This document shows positions 8,539 to 17,516 of a DNA stretch of 43,858 nucleotides, piece by piece. The notes beneath the pieces were generated by a model. That model saw only the letters and a program-made list of their open reading frames with translations. It was not told the origin of the DNA and searched no databases. Position 1 is the stretch's first letter. Every line of letters starts with the position of its first letter. The DNA comes from DAOTZU01 sp034433995 (lineage in GTDB: Bacteria > Chloroflexota > Anaerolineae > UBA1429), in contig DAOTZU010000073.1 in NCBI GenBank assembly GCA_034433995.1, forward strand, positions 1 through 43,858, in the 5' to 3' direction. Made by a program: the position numbers and the translations under genes.

Positions 8539-8599
8539 AGGGGCACGCGCCGGTGTAGCTATCGTGTAGGGCGTTTATCTTGCGGATGCGGATGAGACC

Positions 8600-10387
8600 A
8601 TGACCACCCAGGCCCTCTACAATAAATGGCGGGGACAGACTTTTGATGACATCCTGGGTCAAGAGCACATCACCACCACCCTGCAAAACCAGATCCGGGC
8701 CGGGCGCATCGGCCATGCCTATCTCTTCACGGGGCTGAGGGGGACGGGCAAGACCTCCCTGGCGCGGATCATGGCCAAGGCCGTCAACTGCATCGGCGAG
8801 ACGGACCATCCCCCTTGCAACCGTTGCGCCATCTGCCGCAGCATCACCGAGGGGCGTTCGCTGGATCTCATCGAGATAGATGCCGCCTCCAACCGCGGCA
8901 TTGACGAGATTCGGGATCTGCGGGATAAGGTGGCTTTCTCCCCCAGCGAGGGACGCTACAAGGTCTATGTGGTGGATGAAGTGCACATGCTCACCAACGA
9001 GGCCTTTAACGCCCTGCTCAAGACGTTGGAGGAGCCGCCTCCCCATGTGATTTTTATCCTCTGCACCACCGAGCCCCATCGTCTGCCCGATACGGTGCTC
9101 TCTCGCTGCCAGCGTTTCGACTTTCGCCGTGGTTCCGTGGCCGTGGTGCTGGAGAAACTGCGCCGCATCTGCGCGGCGGAGGGGATCGCCATCGCCCCCG
9201 ACGCCCTGGAGTTCATCGCCCGGCGGGCGGGAGGCAGTTTTCGTGATGCCGAGAGCCTGTTGGAGCAGATGGCCGCCTACAGCGCGGGCGAGATCACCTT
9301 GGAGCAGGTGCAAAAGATCCTGGGGTCGGTGCCGACGGAGCTGATCGAGCGCCTGGTGCTCAGCCTGGTGACGGGCGACGTGCCCACAGGTCTGCGGGTG
9401 ATCAACCAGGCCATGGATGGCGGCGCCGAGCCGCGCCAGTTTTTGGCCGAGATTTTGGATCACCTCCGGGCGCTGTTGTTGACCTTGGTGGGCGGCCCGG
9501 CCGAGGTCACCGGCCTGAGCGCCGAGTTCTTGGCCGAGCTGCGCCAGCTTGCCCAGCGCCAAGCGGTGCCCGTGGAGCGGTTGGTGCGGGCCATCAAGCT
9601 CTTTAACGAGGCGGGCAACGGCCTACGCACGGCGCTGCGGCCTACCCTGCCCCTGGAGCTGGCCCTGGTGGAAGCGGCGCTGAGGGATGCCCAGGAGCCG
9701 GCCCCTCAACCCGCTCCGGCGGGGCGCGAGCCACAGGTGGTGCCGCCCAAGGCCGAAGCGGTCGCCCCGGCGCCAACCCAGATCGCTCCCCAGCCCACGG
9801 AGGCCGCATCATCCCAGTCCCCGGTCGAGGCCGCGGTTCCCTGGCCGGAGGAGGCCTCGGCCACGCCAGAGATGGGGGCACCGGAACCGGCGCGCGCGGA
9901 TGAAGAGGAGCGGCCCGCCGCAGAGGGGGGACCATCTGCCCCCTTTACTTTGGATTGGGTCAAGGGCCATTGGCAGCAGGTGCTGGTGCGCATCAAGTCG
10001 CACAGCCCGCAGGTGCAGGCCCTGCTCAACTCCACCGAGCCCGTCGCCGTAAAGGGGGATTCCATCATCCTGGCCTGCGATTTCAAATTTCACCGCGATC
10101 GGCTCTCCGAGGACAAGAATCGGGATCTGGTCGAGCGCGTCTTGGGCCAGGTGTTGGGGATGCCGTGTCACATTCAGTGCGAGGTGCGCACAGAGGGGCG
10201 AGCGCCTGAGGGTGAGGGCAAGCCCCCGGCGCCCGCGCGCGACCTTTTTCAGGCCGAGGGCCCTGGGGAGGATTGGCAGCAAAAGCTTTTGGAACATCCC
10301 GCCGTCCAAGAGTTAAAGAGGCGCGGTGGGCGGGTGACCAAGGTGAGCCTGCGTCGAGAGCAACAGGAGGAGCAACGTGGGAAGTAA
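8600..10387 (+). CDS. dnaX: DNA polymerase III subunit gamma/tau
   Basis: DnaX is the motor of the clamp loader that places the beta clamp on DNA. The 595-residue protein has Walker A GLRGTGKT (45-52), zinc cysteines C64, C73, C76 and C79, Walker B VVDEVH (124-129), sensor 1 in ILCTTEPHRL, the SRC arginine finger (168-170), and the DnaX oligomerisation domain to about residue 365. A Pro/Ala/Glu-rich linker (about 365-445) precedes a C-terminal domain ending in a basic segment. I saw no A-rich slippery stretch for gamma/tau frameshifting. The end overlaps ybaB by 11 bases. Confidence 0.96.
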   Translation: MTTQALYNKWRGQTFDDILGQEHITTTLQNQIRAGRIGHAYLFTGLRGTGKTSLARIMAKAVNCIGETDHPPCNRCAICRSITEGRSLDLIEIDAASNRGIDEIRDLRDKVAFSPSEGRYKVYVVDEVHMLTNEAFNALLKTLEEPPPHVIFILCTTEPHRLPDTVLSRCQRFDFRRGSVAVVLEKLRRICAAEGIAIAPDALEFIARRAGGSFRDAESLLEQMAAYSAGEITLEQVQKILGSVPTELIERLVLSLVTGDVPTGLRVINQAMDGGAEPRQFLAEILDHLRALLLTLVGGPAEVTGLSAEFLAELRQLAQRQAVPVERLVRAIKLFNEAGNGLRTALRPTLPLELALVEAALRDAQEPAPQPAPAGREPQVVPPKAEAVAPAPTQIAPQPTEAASSQSPVEAAVPWPEEASATPEMGAPEPARADEEERPAAEGGPSAPFTLDWVKGHWQQVLVRIKSHSPQVQALLNSTEPVAVKGDSIILACDFKFHRDRLSEDKNRDLVERVLGQVLGMPCHIQCEVRTEGRAPEGEGKPPAPARDLFQAEGPGEDWQQKLLEHPAVQELKRRGGRVTKVSLRREQQEEQRGK

Positions 10388-10730
10388 AGGAAAGAGCCGC
10401 TTCAAAGGGCCACGGGTGCCCGTTTCGCGGACACAACAGATGCAGCAACTGGAGCAATTGCAGGCCCAGATGGCTCAGGCCCAGGCGGCGTTGGCCGAGG
10501 CCACCGTCATGGGCAGCGCCGGGGGCGGCGCCGTGACCATCGAAATGACCGGCGACCAGGCGGTGCGGGCGGTCAAGATCAAGCCCGAAGTGGTGGATCC
10601 AGAGGATGTGGCCATGCTGGAAGATCTCATCCTGGCCGCCTTTAACGATGCCCTGGAGAAATCGCGCAAACTGGCCGAAGAGCGGTTGGCCCCCTTGACT
10701 GGGGGGCTTGAGCTGCCCGGGTTGTTCTGA
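10377..10730 (+). CDS. YbaB/EbfC nucleoid-associated protein
   Basis: The 117-residue protein has the YbaB core: a helical start (QQLEQLQAQMAQAQAAL), then the beta-hairpin GGGAVTIEMTGDQAVRAVKIKPEVV and a C-terminal helix (AAFNDALEKSRKLAEERL). YbaB dimers bind DNA and compact the nucleoid; in many genomes the gene lies between dnaX and recR, as here. The N-terminus is longer and more basic than usual (SKGKSRFKGPRVPVSR). The start is a GTG inside the dnaX end with AGGAGGAGCAAC upstream. Confidence 0.92.
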   Translation: MGSKGKSRFKGPRVPVSRTQQMQQLEQLQAQMAQAQAALAEATVMGSAGGGAVTIEMTGDQAVRAVKIKPEVVDPEDVAMLEDLILAAFNDALEKSRKLAEERLAPLTGGLELPGLF

Positions 10731-11329
10731 TGGCCGCCACGCCCAAAGCTGTCGGTCGCCTCATCGAGGCCCTCAACCGTCTGCCGGGGATCGGGCCCAA
10801 AACGGCCTCGCGCCTGGCGTACTATCTCTTGCGCAGTGGCCGCGAGGAGGCGTTGGCCTTGGCCAATGCCCTGGTCGAACTCCATCAGCAGACGGTGTTC
10901 TGCTCGGTATGCTGCAACATCAGCGAGGAGGATCCCTGCGCCCTGTGCGCCGATCCGGCGCGGGAGCGGGAGACGATCTGCGTGGTGGAGGAGCCGCTGG
11001 ACGTACTGGCCATCGAGAACACCGGGCGCTACAAGGGGCTCTACCACGTGCTCCATGGCCACCTCTCGCCCATGGAGCGGATCGGCCCTGACGAGCTCCG
11101 CATTCAAGAGTTGCTCAAGCGCTTGGAAGGGGGCACTGTGCGCGAGGTGATCGTGGCCACCAACCCCACTTTGGAGGGCGATGCCACGGCCATCTATCTC
11201 GCCCGCCTTGTGGAGCCATTGGGCATCGCCGTCAGCCGTTTGGCGCTGGGGTTGCCTCGCGGAGGGGATCTGGAATATGTGGACCGGGTGACCCTGGCAG
11301 AGGCCTTGGCCGGCCGCCGACGGATGTAG
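10730..11329 (+). CDS. recR: Recombination mediator protein RecR
   Basis: RecR works with RecF/RecO in loading RecA at gaps. The 199-residue length is typical. Visible features are the N-terminal helix-hairpin-helix (LNRLPGIGPKTASRLAYYLL, about 15-34), a C4 zinc finger (C58, C61, C70, C73), and a Toprim domain (ICVVEEPLDVLAIENTG through ATNPTLEGDATA). Its ATG overlaps the ybaB stop in TGATG. The cold-shock gene promoter begins just after its stop. Confidence 0.97.
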   Translation: MAATPKAVGRLIEALNRLPGIGPKTASRLAYYLLRSGREEALALANALVELHQQTVFCSVCCNISEEDPCALCADPARERETICVVEEPLDVLAIENTGRYKGLYHVLHGHLSPMERIGPDELRIQELLKRLEGGTVREVIVATNPTLEGDATAIYLARLVEPLGIAVSRLALGLPRGGDLEYVDRVTLAEALAGRRRM

Positions 11330-11334
11330 CCTTC

Positions 11335-11363
11335 TTGACAGGAAGCCCTTATCGTAGTAATAT
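11335..11363 (+). promoter_or_regulatory. Strong sigma-70 promoter of the cold-shock gene
   Basis: A perfect TTGACA (11335-11340), a 17-base spacer and TAATAT (11358-11363) lie 6 bases after the recR stop. The predicted leader from about 11370 to 11487 is near 118 bases. That is unusually long for this window but normal for cold-shock mRNAs, whose leaders can fold as thermosensors. Confidence 0.8.
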
Positions 11364-11487
11364 CCCGCCTGTAGTCGCCGGGAGGAGCCGCCAGTTCTGT
11401 CGTCCTCATGGGACTGGGCCCCGCAGAGATGGCGGAAACAATGCCGGGTAGGCTACGTATCACACACAAAGAGAGGTTTGTTACACC

Positions 11488-11697
11488 GTGGGCGAGCGAG
11501 TTACTGGGACGGTCAAGTGGTTCAACAACACCAAAGGGTACGGGTTCATCCAGCCGGACGAAGGGCCGGATGTATTCGTACACTTTACCGCCATCAAGGC
11601 GGAAGGCTATCGCACGCTGGAGCAAGGACAGCGTGTCGAATTCTCCATCGAACAGTCTGAGAAGGGCCCTCAGGCGACCGATGTGGTCAAACTCTAG
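11488..11697 (+). CDS. Cold-shock domain protein (CspA family)
   Basis: The 69-residue single OB-fold nucleic-acid chaperone has RNP1 KGYGFI and RNP2 VFVHF, plus the conserved TVKWFN start of strand 1. It binds single-stranded RNA and DNA and helps melt structured mRNA. It starts at GTG with GAGAGG 11 bases upstream. It is a monocistronic unit: its own TTGACA promoter, a long leader and a good terminator. Confidence 0.96.
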   Translation: MGERVTGTVKWFNNTKGYGFIQPDEGPDVFVHFTAIKAEGYRTLEQGQRVEFSIEQSEKGPQATDVVKL

Positions 11698-11720
11698 CCT
11701 TTTTGCTCGGTGAGACCTTG

Positions 11721-11754
11721 ACTCCGCTGGGGGCTTCCTCAGCGGAGTTTGTTT
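11721..11754 (+). terminator. Intrinsic terminator of the cold-shock gene
   Basis: A perfect 9-bp stem (ACTCCGCTG at 11721-11729 with CAGCGGAGT at 11740-11748) encloses a 10-base loop and is followed by the T-rich tail TTGTTTATCTTT. It lies 23 bases after the csp stop. Confidence 0.85.
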
Positions 11755-11782
11755 ATCTTTGCCTCTCCATGAGAAGGACGCC

Positions 11783-13063
11783 ATGACCGCCTTGGATTAC
11801 GAGGCCTACATCCGCAAACACGCGTCGTGGAACTTTGTCGTCAACGTCCTCGATCTCACCTTCTACAACTTGGCCATCAGTTTCATCTTTGGTTCCACCG
11901 TCCTCTCCCTTTACACCAGCCACCTCACCAGCTCGGCCACTTTGATCGGCGTGATCCCGGCCATCCAAAATGTGGGCTTTTTTCTGCCGCAATTGTTGAT
12001 GGCCCGTTACGCGGAACGCTTGCCCCGCAAAAAGCCCTTGGTGCAAAAGATCAGCGTGATGGAGCGGGTGCCCTATCTGTTTCTGGCCCTGCTCATCTTG
12101 CTTTGGCCCCATGCGCCGGCTTGGTTCTCTTATGGGACCCTGGTGCTTTGCCTGGGCCTGGCCACCTTTAGCGGCGGCCTGGCCGGGCCGCCCTGGAACG
12201 CGATGTTGGCCAAGGTGATCCCTGTGCATCGCCGGGGCCTGCTCTTTGGGCTGAGCAGCGCCCTGGGAGGGTTGCTGGGCATCGCCGGTGCGGCCCTCTC
12301 GCGCCACATCCTGGCCACCTATCCTTATCCCATTTCCTTTGGCTTTTCCTTTCTGCTCTGTTTCATCTTTCAGGTGTGTTCGTGGGTGTGCCTATCGTTG
12401 AATCGCGAGCCGCCCCGTGAGCCCGGCAAGGCGGAGCTGACGGCGCGGGCCTATTGGCAGCGCTTGCCCCGTATCCTGCGGGAAAACCCCAATTTTGCTC
12501 GTTACCTCCTCAGCCGCACCCTCATCATCCTGGGCGGCATGGCCGGGGGCTTTTATGTGATCTATGCCCGGCGCGCCTTTCAGATCAGCGATGCCTTTGC
12601 CGCCAATTTGACCATCGCCGCTTTGGTCAGCCAGACCCTCTGCACGCCGATCTTGGGTTGGTTGGCCGATCGCCGCGGCAGGAAGTGGCTCACCGAGCTG
12701 GGCAGCGCGGGCGCTGCCGGAGCCCTGATCTTGGCCCTCTTGAGCCGCGATCCCGCCTGGTTTTACGGCGTTTTCGCCCTGATGAGCGCCGCCAACGCCG
12801 GTTTGATGGTGGCTGGGATGACCATGGTCATGGATTTTAGCAGCCCCGAGGATTTGCCCACCTTCACCGCCCTGGCCAATACCGTGCTCGCCATCCCCAT
12901 TTTGGTGGCCCCGATGTTGGGCGGGCGTCTCGCGGATACGGTGGGGTATCAGGCGCTCTTTGGCATCGCCTTGGCCCTCTCGGCCTTGGGATGGGCGACC
13001 ATGCGTTGGACGGTGCGCGAGCCGCGCCAGGAGCTCGCCCCTCTCCGCTCCTCCGAGGCCTAG
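11783..13063 (+). CDS. Major facilitator superfamily transporter
   Basis: The 426-residue polytopic membrane protein has two six-helix halves. The MFS loop 2-3 signature is weak in the first half (ARYAERLPRKKP) and clear in the second (GWLADRRGRKWL). The N-terminal half is followed by a cytoplasmic loop with EPPREPGKAELTARAYWQRLPRIL. The substrate is unknown; the sequence recalls uncharacterised MFS proteins of Chloroflexi. The ATG follows GAGAAGGA at good spacing; an upstream TTG at 11759 has no ribosome-binding site. Confidence 0.85.
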   Translation: MTALDYEAYIRKHASWNFVVNVLDLTFYNLAISFIFGSTVLSLYTSHLTSSATLIGVIPAIQNVGFFLPQLLMARYAERLPRKKPLVQKISVMERVPYLFLALLILLWPHAPAWFSYGTLVLCLGLATFSGGLAGPPWNAMLAKVIPVHRRGLLFGLSSALGGLLGIAGAALSRHILATYPYPISFGFSFLLCFIFQVCSWVCLSLNREPPREPGKAELTARAYWQRLPRILRENPNFARYLLSRTLIILGGMAGGFYVIYARRAFQISDAFAANLTIAALVSQTLCTPILGWLADRRGRKWLTELGSAGAAGALILALLSRDPAWFYGVFALMSAANAGLMVAGMTMVMDFSSPEDLPTFTALANTVLAIPILVAPMLGGRLADTVGYQALFGIALALSALGWATMRWTVREPRQELAPLRSSEA

Positions 13064-13102
13064 ACCGCCGGCGTTGCGCCGCCGGTAGAAAGGGTGTCTT
13101 CC

Positions 13103-13510
13103 ATGTTCAAGAACCTGTTCAACCTGGAAAAGATCAACTGGTGGATCCTGCTGGGCGGCATCGCCCTCAACCTGACCATCGTGTTGACCGTGGGGCTCCT
13201 GAACGCCTATGTGGCGAACCACGAGGCGACGGCCGAGACCTATCGGCAGATCGGGGGGCCCATCTTGTTGTTGGTCATCTTCTTGGCCTGCGGGCTGGCG
13301 GGTTATCTGGTGGGCAAGATGGCCGACGACGAGCCGGTCAAGTACGCCTTTCTTTCCAGCCTGGGAGCGGCTGTGCCCATGGCGGTGGGCGCCTTGCTGT
13401 TCAACCTGGCGCAATTGTTGTTGGCCATCGTGGCCGTGCTGGGTGGGCTGAACGGCGGCGTTCTCTCCTTGCCCCGCCATCGCCACAGCCCGCCGCCGAG
13501 CAACAAATAG
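13103..13510 (+). CDS. Small four-helix membrane protein of unknown function
   Basis: I do not recognise this 135-residue protein. It has four likely membrane segments: WWILLGGIALNLTIVLTVGLL, ILLLVIFLACGLAGYLVG, AFLSSLGAAVPMAVGALL, and a final LLAIVAVLGGLNGGV. A basic, Pro-rich tail follows. The layout recalls small TIGR04086-like or YqhR-like membrane proteins, but I cannot assign it. The ATG at 13103 follows GAAAGG with 8 bases between. It lies 39 bases after the MFS stop, so the two may be co-transcribed. Confidence 0.65.
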   Translation: MFKNLFNLEKINWWILLGGIALNLTIVLTVGLLNAYVANHEATAETYRQIGGPILLLVIFLACGLAGYLVGKMADDEPVKYAFLSSLGAAVPMAVGALLFNLAQLLLAIVAVLGGLNGGVLSLPRHRHSPPPSNK

Positions 13511-13609
13511 CAGGCGCGCTCCCTTGGTGGGGATAATCCCCGCCATCCCTCGGGTCCTTTCCGCCAAGCGCCAGCGCCCGGACCCTTTTGCCAGATGGAG
13601 GCTACCCAG

Positions 13610-15796
13610 ATGAGATCTCTTGCTACGCCCCTCAACGTGCTCTTGCTTGTGCCCTGCCTCGCTGCAGCGGCCCGCCGTGCTGCGCGGGCCAGGGCCGAGG
13701 CCGCCTACGAGGCCCTTGAGACCCAGGGCGACGCCCTCAAGGCCGAATGGCTTTGGCCGGCCACGTTGGCCTCCCTGGAGAAGCGCCTGGGCGCGCAGGG
13801 TTTGCCACCTATCCATGTCGTCTATCTGGATGCCGCCTTGGCCCAAGATGAGGAGCCGGGGTTGCTCCTGGAGGATGGCCAAGGGGGTGAGCAGGTCTTG
13901 GGGGCGGAACGTTTGGGGGCGCTTCTGGGCGGGCAGCAGGTGGCTTTGCTCCTGTGGTCCTGCGAGGCCGAGGAGCCTGGGCAGGTTGCCCCTTTGGCCG
14001 AGGCGCTGGCCCGGGCCGGATCTGTGCCCGTCATCGCCCTGCTGGGCTTGCCCCCCGCCGCCCAACGGGAGGCGCTGACCGCCCTTTGGACGGCCCTTTT
14101 GGCTGGCCGTCCGGTGGGCCAGGCCGTGGCCGAAGCGCGCTCCGCCCTGGCCCGCGCCGGGGGAGCCACCTCCTTTCCGCCGGAGGCGGAACAGGCGCTT
14201 CGCCTTTGGCAGCCTGGTGAGGATGTGCCCATGATCGCGCTCCAGGGGCGCCAAGGGGCCGGCAAGACGGTACGTTTCCCCAGCGCCGAGCTGCGGCCGG
14301 CCTGGCAGCGCCTAGCCACCCTGCCGGAGGCGGGGGGCCTGCCGCCGGAGCCGGCGCAAGGGTTCCATGGCCGCCGCCAGGAGCTGGCGGCCTTGGAAGA
14401 CGCCCTGTGGGGGGAGCGGGGAAACGGCATCATCTGGGTGCATGGCTATGAGGGGATGGGCAAGACCACTTTGGTGGCCCACGCCGCCCGCTGGTTGGTG
14501 CGCACGGGGCGCTTTGCCCAGGTGGTCTATACCAGCTTCCTCGGCGGCAACTTTACGGAGGCCGCCCTGTATGACCTGGGCGTGCGCCTGCTGGGGGAAG
14601 GGTTCAGCTTGCGCCAGGAGAACCCGCTGGAGGCCGTGGAGCGCGCCCTGGCCGAGACGCCCACCCTCATCATCTGGGACGATCTGGAGCAGATTTTGCC
14701 GGGCCAAGAGTTCGCCCTGGGCCATGAGGGGCTACAAGAGCTGTTGGGCTTGGGGGCGCGCCTGGCCCGGGCGGGCCGCAGCCGTCTGTGCGTCCTCTCC
14801 ACCACGGTGGAGCTCCCCGATGCGGCCTACCGGCCCGAGAACCTTTCCCTGGCCCTGCCGTTGGGCGGCCTTGCGGAGGATGAGGCCGGCGAGCTTTTGG
14901 CCGCCCTTTGGCCGCCAAAGGCGCCGGGAGCGCCCCTGCCGGCGGAGGCCTGGGAGCTGGTGCAACACTTGGGCGGGCATCCCTTGGCGCTCTGTGCCCT
15001 GGCGCCCCTTTTGGCCGAGAGGCCTCTGGCCGAGATCCTTGACCAATTGGCCACGTTCCTGCCCGGCTTGGCCCACGGCGAGGCGCGGCTGCGCAACCAG
15101 GCCCTGGATGTAGCGTTGGAGGCGCTGTTGCGCTCCTTCCCGGAGGAACGCCAGGCTTTGGTCCTGGCCTTGGGCCTTTTTGTCACGGGCTTTATGGAGC
15201 CACTGATCGGCACCATCACCCGCTGCGAGCATGCTGCCTGGGGCGAGGTGGCCAAACGGCTCGCCGCAGCCCGGCTGCTCCGCGCCGAGACCTTGGCGGG
15301 CCTCAGCGTGCCCTTTGTGCGGTTGCATCCCGCCCTCACCGGCCACGCGGGGCGCAGGCTCTCCGCCGCCCGGCGGGCAGAGCTGTGGGAAGGCTTTTGC
15401 GGCAGTTACCAGGGCCTGCTCAGTTGGATGAACCAGGAGGACAAGCGCTCCCTGCCGGCCATCCGCGCCCTGGGGCGCGCCGAATTGCCCAACTTTCGCC
15501 GCGCCCTGCGGCTCCTTTTGCAGGCAGAAAAGTTGGAGGCGGCGCTGAGCCATGTCGCCCTCTTGCAGGATTTCCTGGCCCAATTGGGCTTCACGGCCCA
15601 ACGCGCCGCCATCCTGGATGAGCTGACGGCGGCGACCGCCCGGCTCATCCCGGAGGAGGGCCCCCTGGGCCGCAACGCCGTCCAGTTCCTTCTGAAGCAA
15701 GGAGAGCAACTCTTGGCCACCGGCCGGGTGGCCGAGGCGGGGACAATGTTGGCCAAGCTCTGCGACCGCCTGGAAAAACCCGAAGGGCTCTCTTAG
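13610..15796 (+). pseudogene. STAND NTPase with degenerate CHAT domain, N-terminal part, ended by an in-frame TAG
   Basis: The 728-residue product has three parts. Residues about 45-205 resemble a CHAT (caspase-like) protease domain: LLLED at 85-89, a cysteine in LLLWSC (C118), and a closing GRPVGQAVAEARSAL. The usual H-x3-H-G strand reads YLDAALA, so the catalytic histidine seems lost. Residues 250-520 form an NB-ARC/STAND NTPase with Walker A GYEGMGKT (279-286) and Walker B TLIIWDDLE. Winged-helix and helical parts follow. A TAG at 15794-15796 ends it, yet the same frame stays open and codes TPRs for another 466 residues. A single C-to-T change from CAG would explain this. GGAGG lies 8 bases before the ATG. 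It could be a real pseudogene, a split protein, readthrough or a sequence error. Confidence 0.75.
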
Positions 15797-17197
15797 GCGG
15801 GCGATGAGGCCACCTTCGACCGGGCGCTGGCCTTTCATCGCTTGGGGCGTTGCGGGCATGTCTTGGGCCAGGCAGAGGCCGCCCTCACCGCCTATGGGCG
15901 CGCCGAGGAACTCTTGACCACCCTGCTCAAGCAAGAGGAACACCGCCGGGTGTTGCTGGCCATCTACCTGGATCGAAGCGAGGTCCTCATGGCTACGGGC
16001 CAGGGCGCGGGGGCCGAGGGTGATTTGAAGCGCGCCTTGCCCCTAGCCGAGGAGTTGCAGGATCGTGCAGCGTTGGCCACCATCCATTCGCGCTTGGCGG
16101 CGTTGGCGTTGATGCAGGAGGATCTGGCCGCAGCCCGTGCGCACCTTTTGGCCACGCTGGATCATCTGGCGGCGCAGCAAGACGCCCTGGGGCTGGCTAC
16201 CACCTGGACCCAACTGGGCAGCCTTGCCGGACAAGAGGGGGACCTGGCCGAGGCGGAGCGCTGCTATCAACAGGCCCTGGACCTGGCCCGCGAGGCAGAA
16301 AATGCCCTCATGGAGGGACAGTTGCTCCTGCAATTGGGCCAGGTGGCCCAAGGACGGGAGCAATTCGACACGGCCGAGCTGCGCTACGCCCAAGCCTGCC
16401 AGGTCTTTGAAAAAGAGGGCCAACGCCCGGCCCTGGCCGCGGCCCAGGTCGCCCTGGCCGAGCTACTTTTGGCCCGCGGCAAGCTGGCCCAGGCGCGCAT
16501 CCACGCCGAGGCGGCCCGGGTCATCGCCGAAGATCTGGGCCCCCAGGCGCAACCCTGGCGGAGCTACGCCGTGCTGCAAAAGGTGGCCCAGGCCGAGGGC
16601 GATGCCGCACGGGCCAAGGAATGGCGGGCGCGGGCGCGGGAGAGCTTTGCCAACTCGCCGGAGGCCATCCCCGTGCTCAAGCTCTGGCAAGGGGTGATCG
16701 AGGGCGTGGCCCAGGCCTGCCGAGGCGAGACCTTGGCCCAGACGACGGTGGAGCTCCTGGAGAAGCTGGAAACCTCTCCAGAGTGGAGCCACCTGGTGCA
16801 GGTCATCTGGCGCATCTTGGGGGGCGAGCGCGGGGCGGAGCTGTATGAGGAGTTGGACCATGTGGATGCCACGGTGGTCCAAAAGCTCCTGGAGGCCATC
16901 GCCGGGCCGGAGGCTGCCGCGGAGGGCCAGACGGAACAAGAGGCCGGGACGGAGCTACCCCTGGCCGAGCTCGCGGGGGTGGTGCTGGCCGCCATGCGCG
17001 GCAACCGCCAGGCGCAGGGGATGGCCTCCATGGCCCTGAACGCCCTGCTCCAAGAGGAGGCCCCGGCGGAGCACCGGCAGATCGCCCAGGCCCTCTTGCG
17101 CATCATCGGCGGCGAACGCGGCCCGGAGGTCCTCGCCGGCCTGCCCGAAACGGCGTTGGCGCCCCTCCAAGAATTGTTGCGCGCCCTGGAGGGTTAG
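15797..17197 (+). pseudogene. TPR-rich C-terminal part of the STAND NTPase, downstream of the TAG
   Basis: Coding continues in the same frame directly after the TAG, starting AGDEATFDRALAFHRLG. It holds about six TPR units up to residue 290 (for example QLGSLAGQEGDLAEAERCYQQ). Two copies of a roughly 38-residue module follow, each beginning with R-I-(L/I)-G-G-E-R-G-x-E. The only nearby start is a TTG at 15842 without a ribosome-binding site, so independent translation is doubtful. TPR tails in STAND proteins usually act as sensors. It ends against the convergent HTH gene, with a 4-base overlap. Confidence 0.75.
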
Positions 17198-17433
17198 CGT
17201 TTGTCCTCCTTGGCCGGGGGCAAAGCCCTGGCGATGAGGTGGCGCAATTCGGGGAAGCGGAGCAGCACGGCCCGCATGAAGCGGATGCCGGGGCGCCTTT
17301 TGCCGGCAAAAATCATGGAAAGGTGGGCGGGGGAGATGCCCAACCGCCGCCCAAGGCCCCGCAGCGAGCAATACCTCTCCCTCTGGTACCTTTGCAGGGC
17401 CTCGATGAGGGCATGGATCTCTTCTTCTTGCAT
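17194..17433 (-). CDS. Small helix-turn-helix (XRE-like) protein
   Basis: The 79-residue protein is almost entirely a Cro/CI-type HTH: CSLRGLGRRLGISPAHLSMI followed by FAGKRRPGIRFMRAV. It is a likely DNA-binding regulator with no separate effector domain. I chose the ATG at 17433 because GGAG lies 6 bases upstream; a GTG at 17472 would add 13 residues but overlaps the promoter. It is transcribed opposite to all neighbours for 16 kb on the left and 18 kb on the right, which suits a local regulator of the divergent operon. Confidence 0.75.
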   Translation of the reverse strand: MQEEEIHALIEALQRYQRERYCSLRGLGRRLGISPAHLSMIFAGKRRPGIRFMRAVLLRFPELRHLIARALPPAKEDKR

Positions 17434-17462
17434 CCTTTTCTCCTGCGCAGCGCGACGGGCCA

Positions 17463-17491
17463 AGTATAGCACAAATGTTCTAAAATCACAA
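17463..17491 (-). promoter_or_regulatory. Putative promoter of the HTH gene
   Basis: On the minus strand TTGTGA (17491-17486), 17 bases, and TATACT (17468-17463) form a near-consensus sigma-70 promoter in a locally AT-rich stretch. It lies 26 bases from the DnaA-box cluster. Confidence 0.7.
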
Positions 17492-17516
17492 GGCGGGGCA
17501 AGAACCGAAGGACACG

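Noticed and set aside
10265..10290. Programmed frameshift in dnaX at an AAAA stretch
   Set aside because: The stretch is only four A residues, not a slippery heptamer, and lies close to the natural end of the gene.
13526..13544. Hairpin around GGGGATAATCCCC as a terminator
   Set aside because: The stem is short, relies on a wobble pair, and no T-run follows directly.
14246..14269. A second Walker A (GRQGAGKT) in the STAND gene, before the true P-loop
   Set aside because: It sits at the end of the CHAT-like domain with no Walker B or NTPase fold after it; the later GYEGMGKT fits the STAND domain.
13610..15796. STAND NTPase as the missing Pvc15 ATPase of the eCIS
   Set aside because: Pvc15-type ATPases are AAA+ proteins; this is NB-ARC/STAND, lies beyond a divergent gene and two unrelated genes, and is interrupted.
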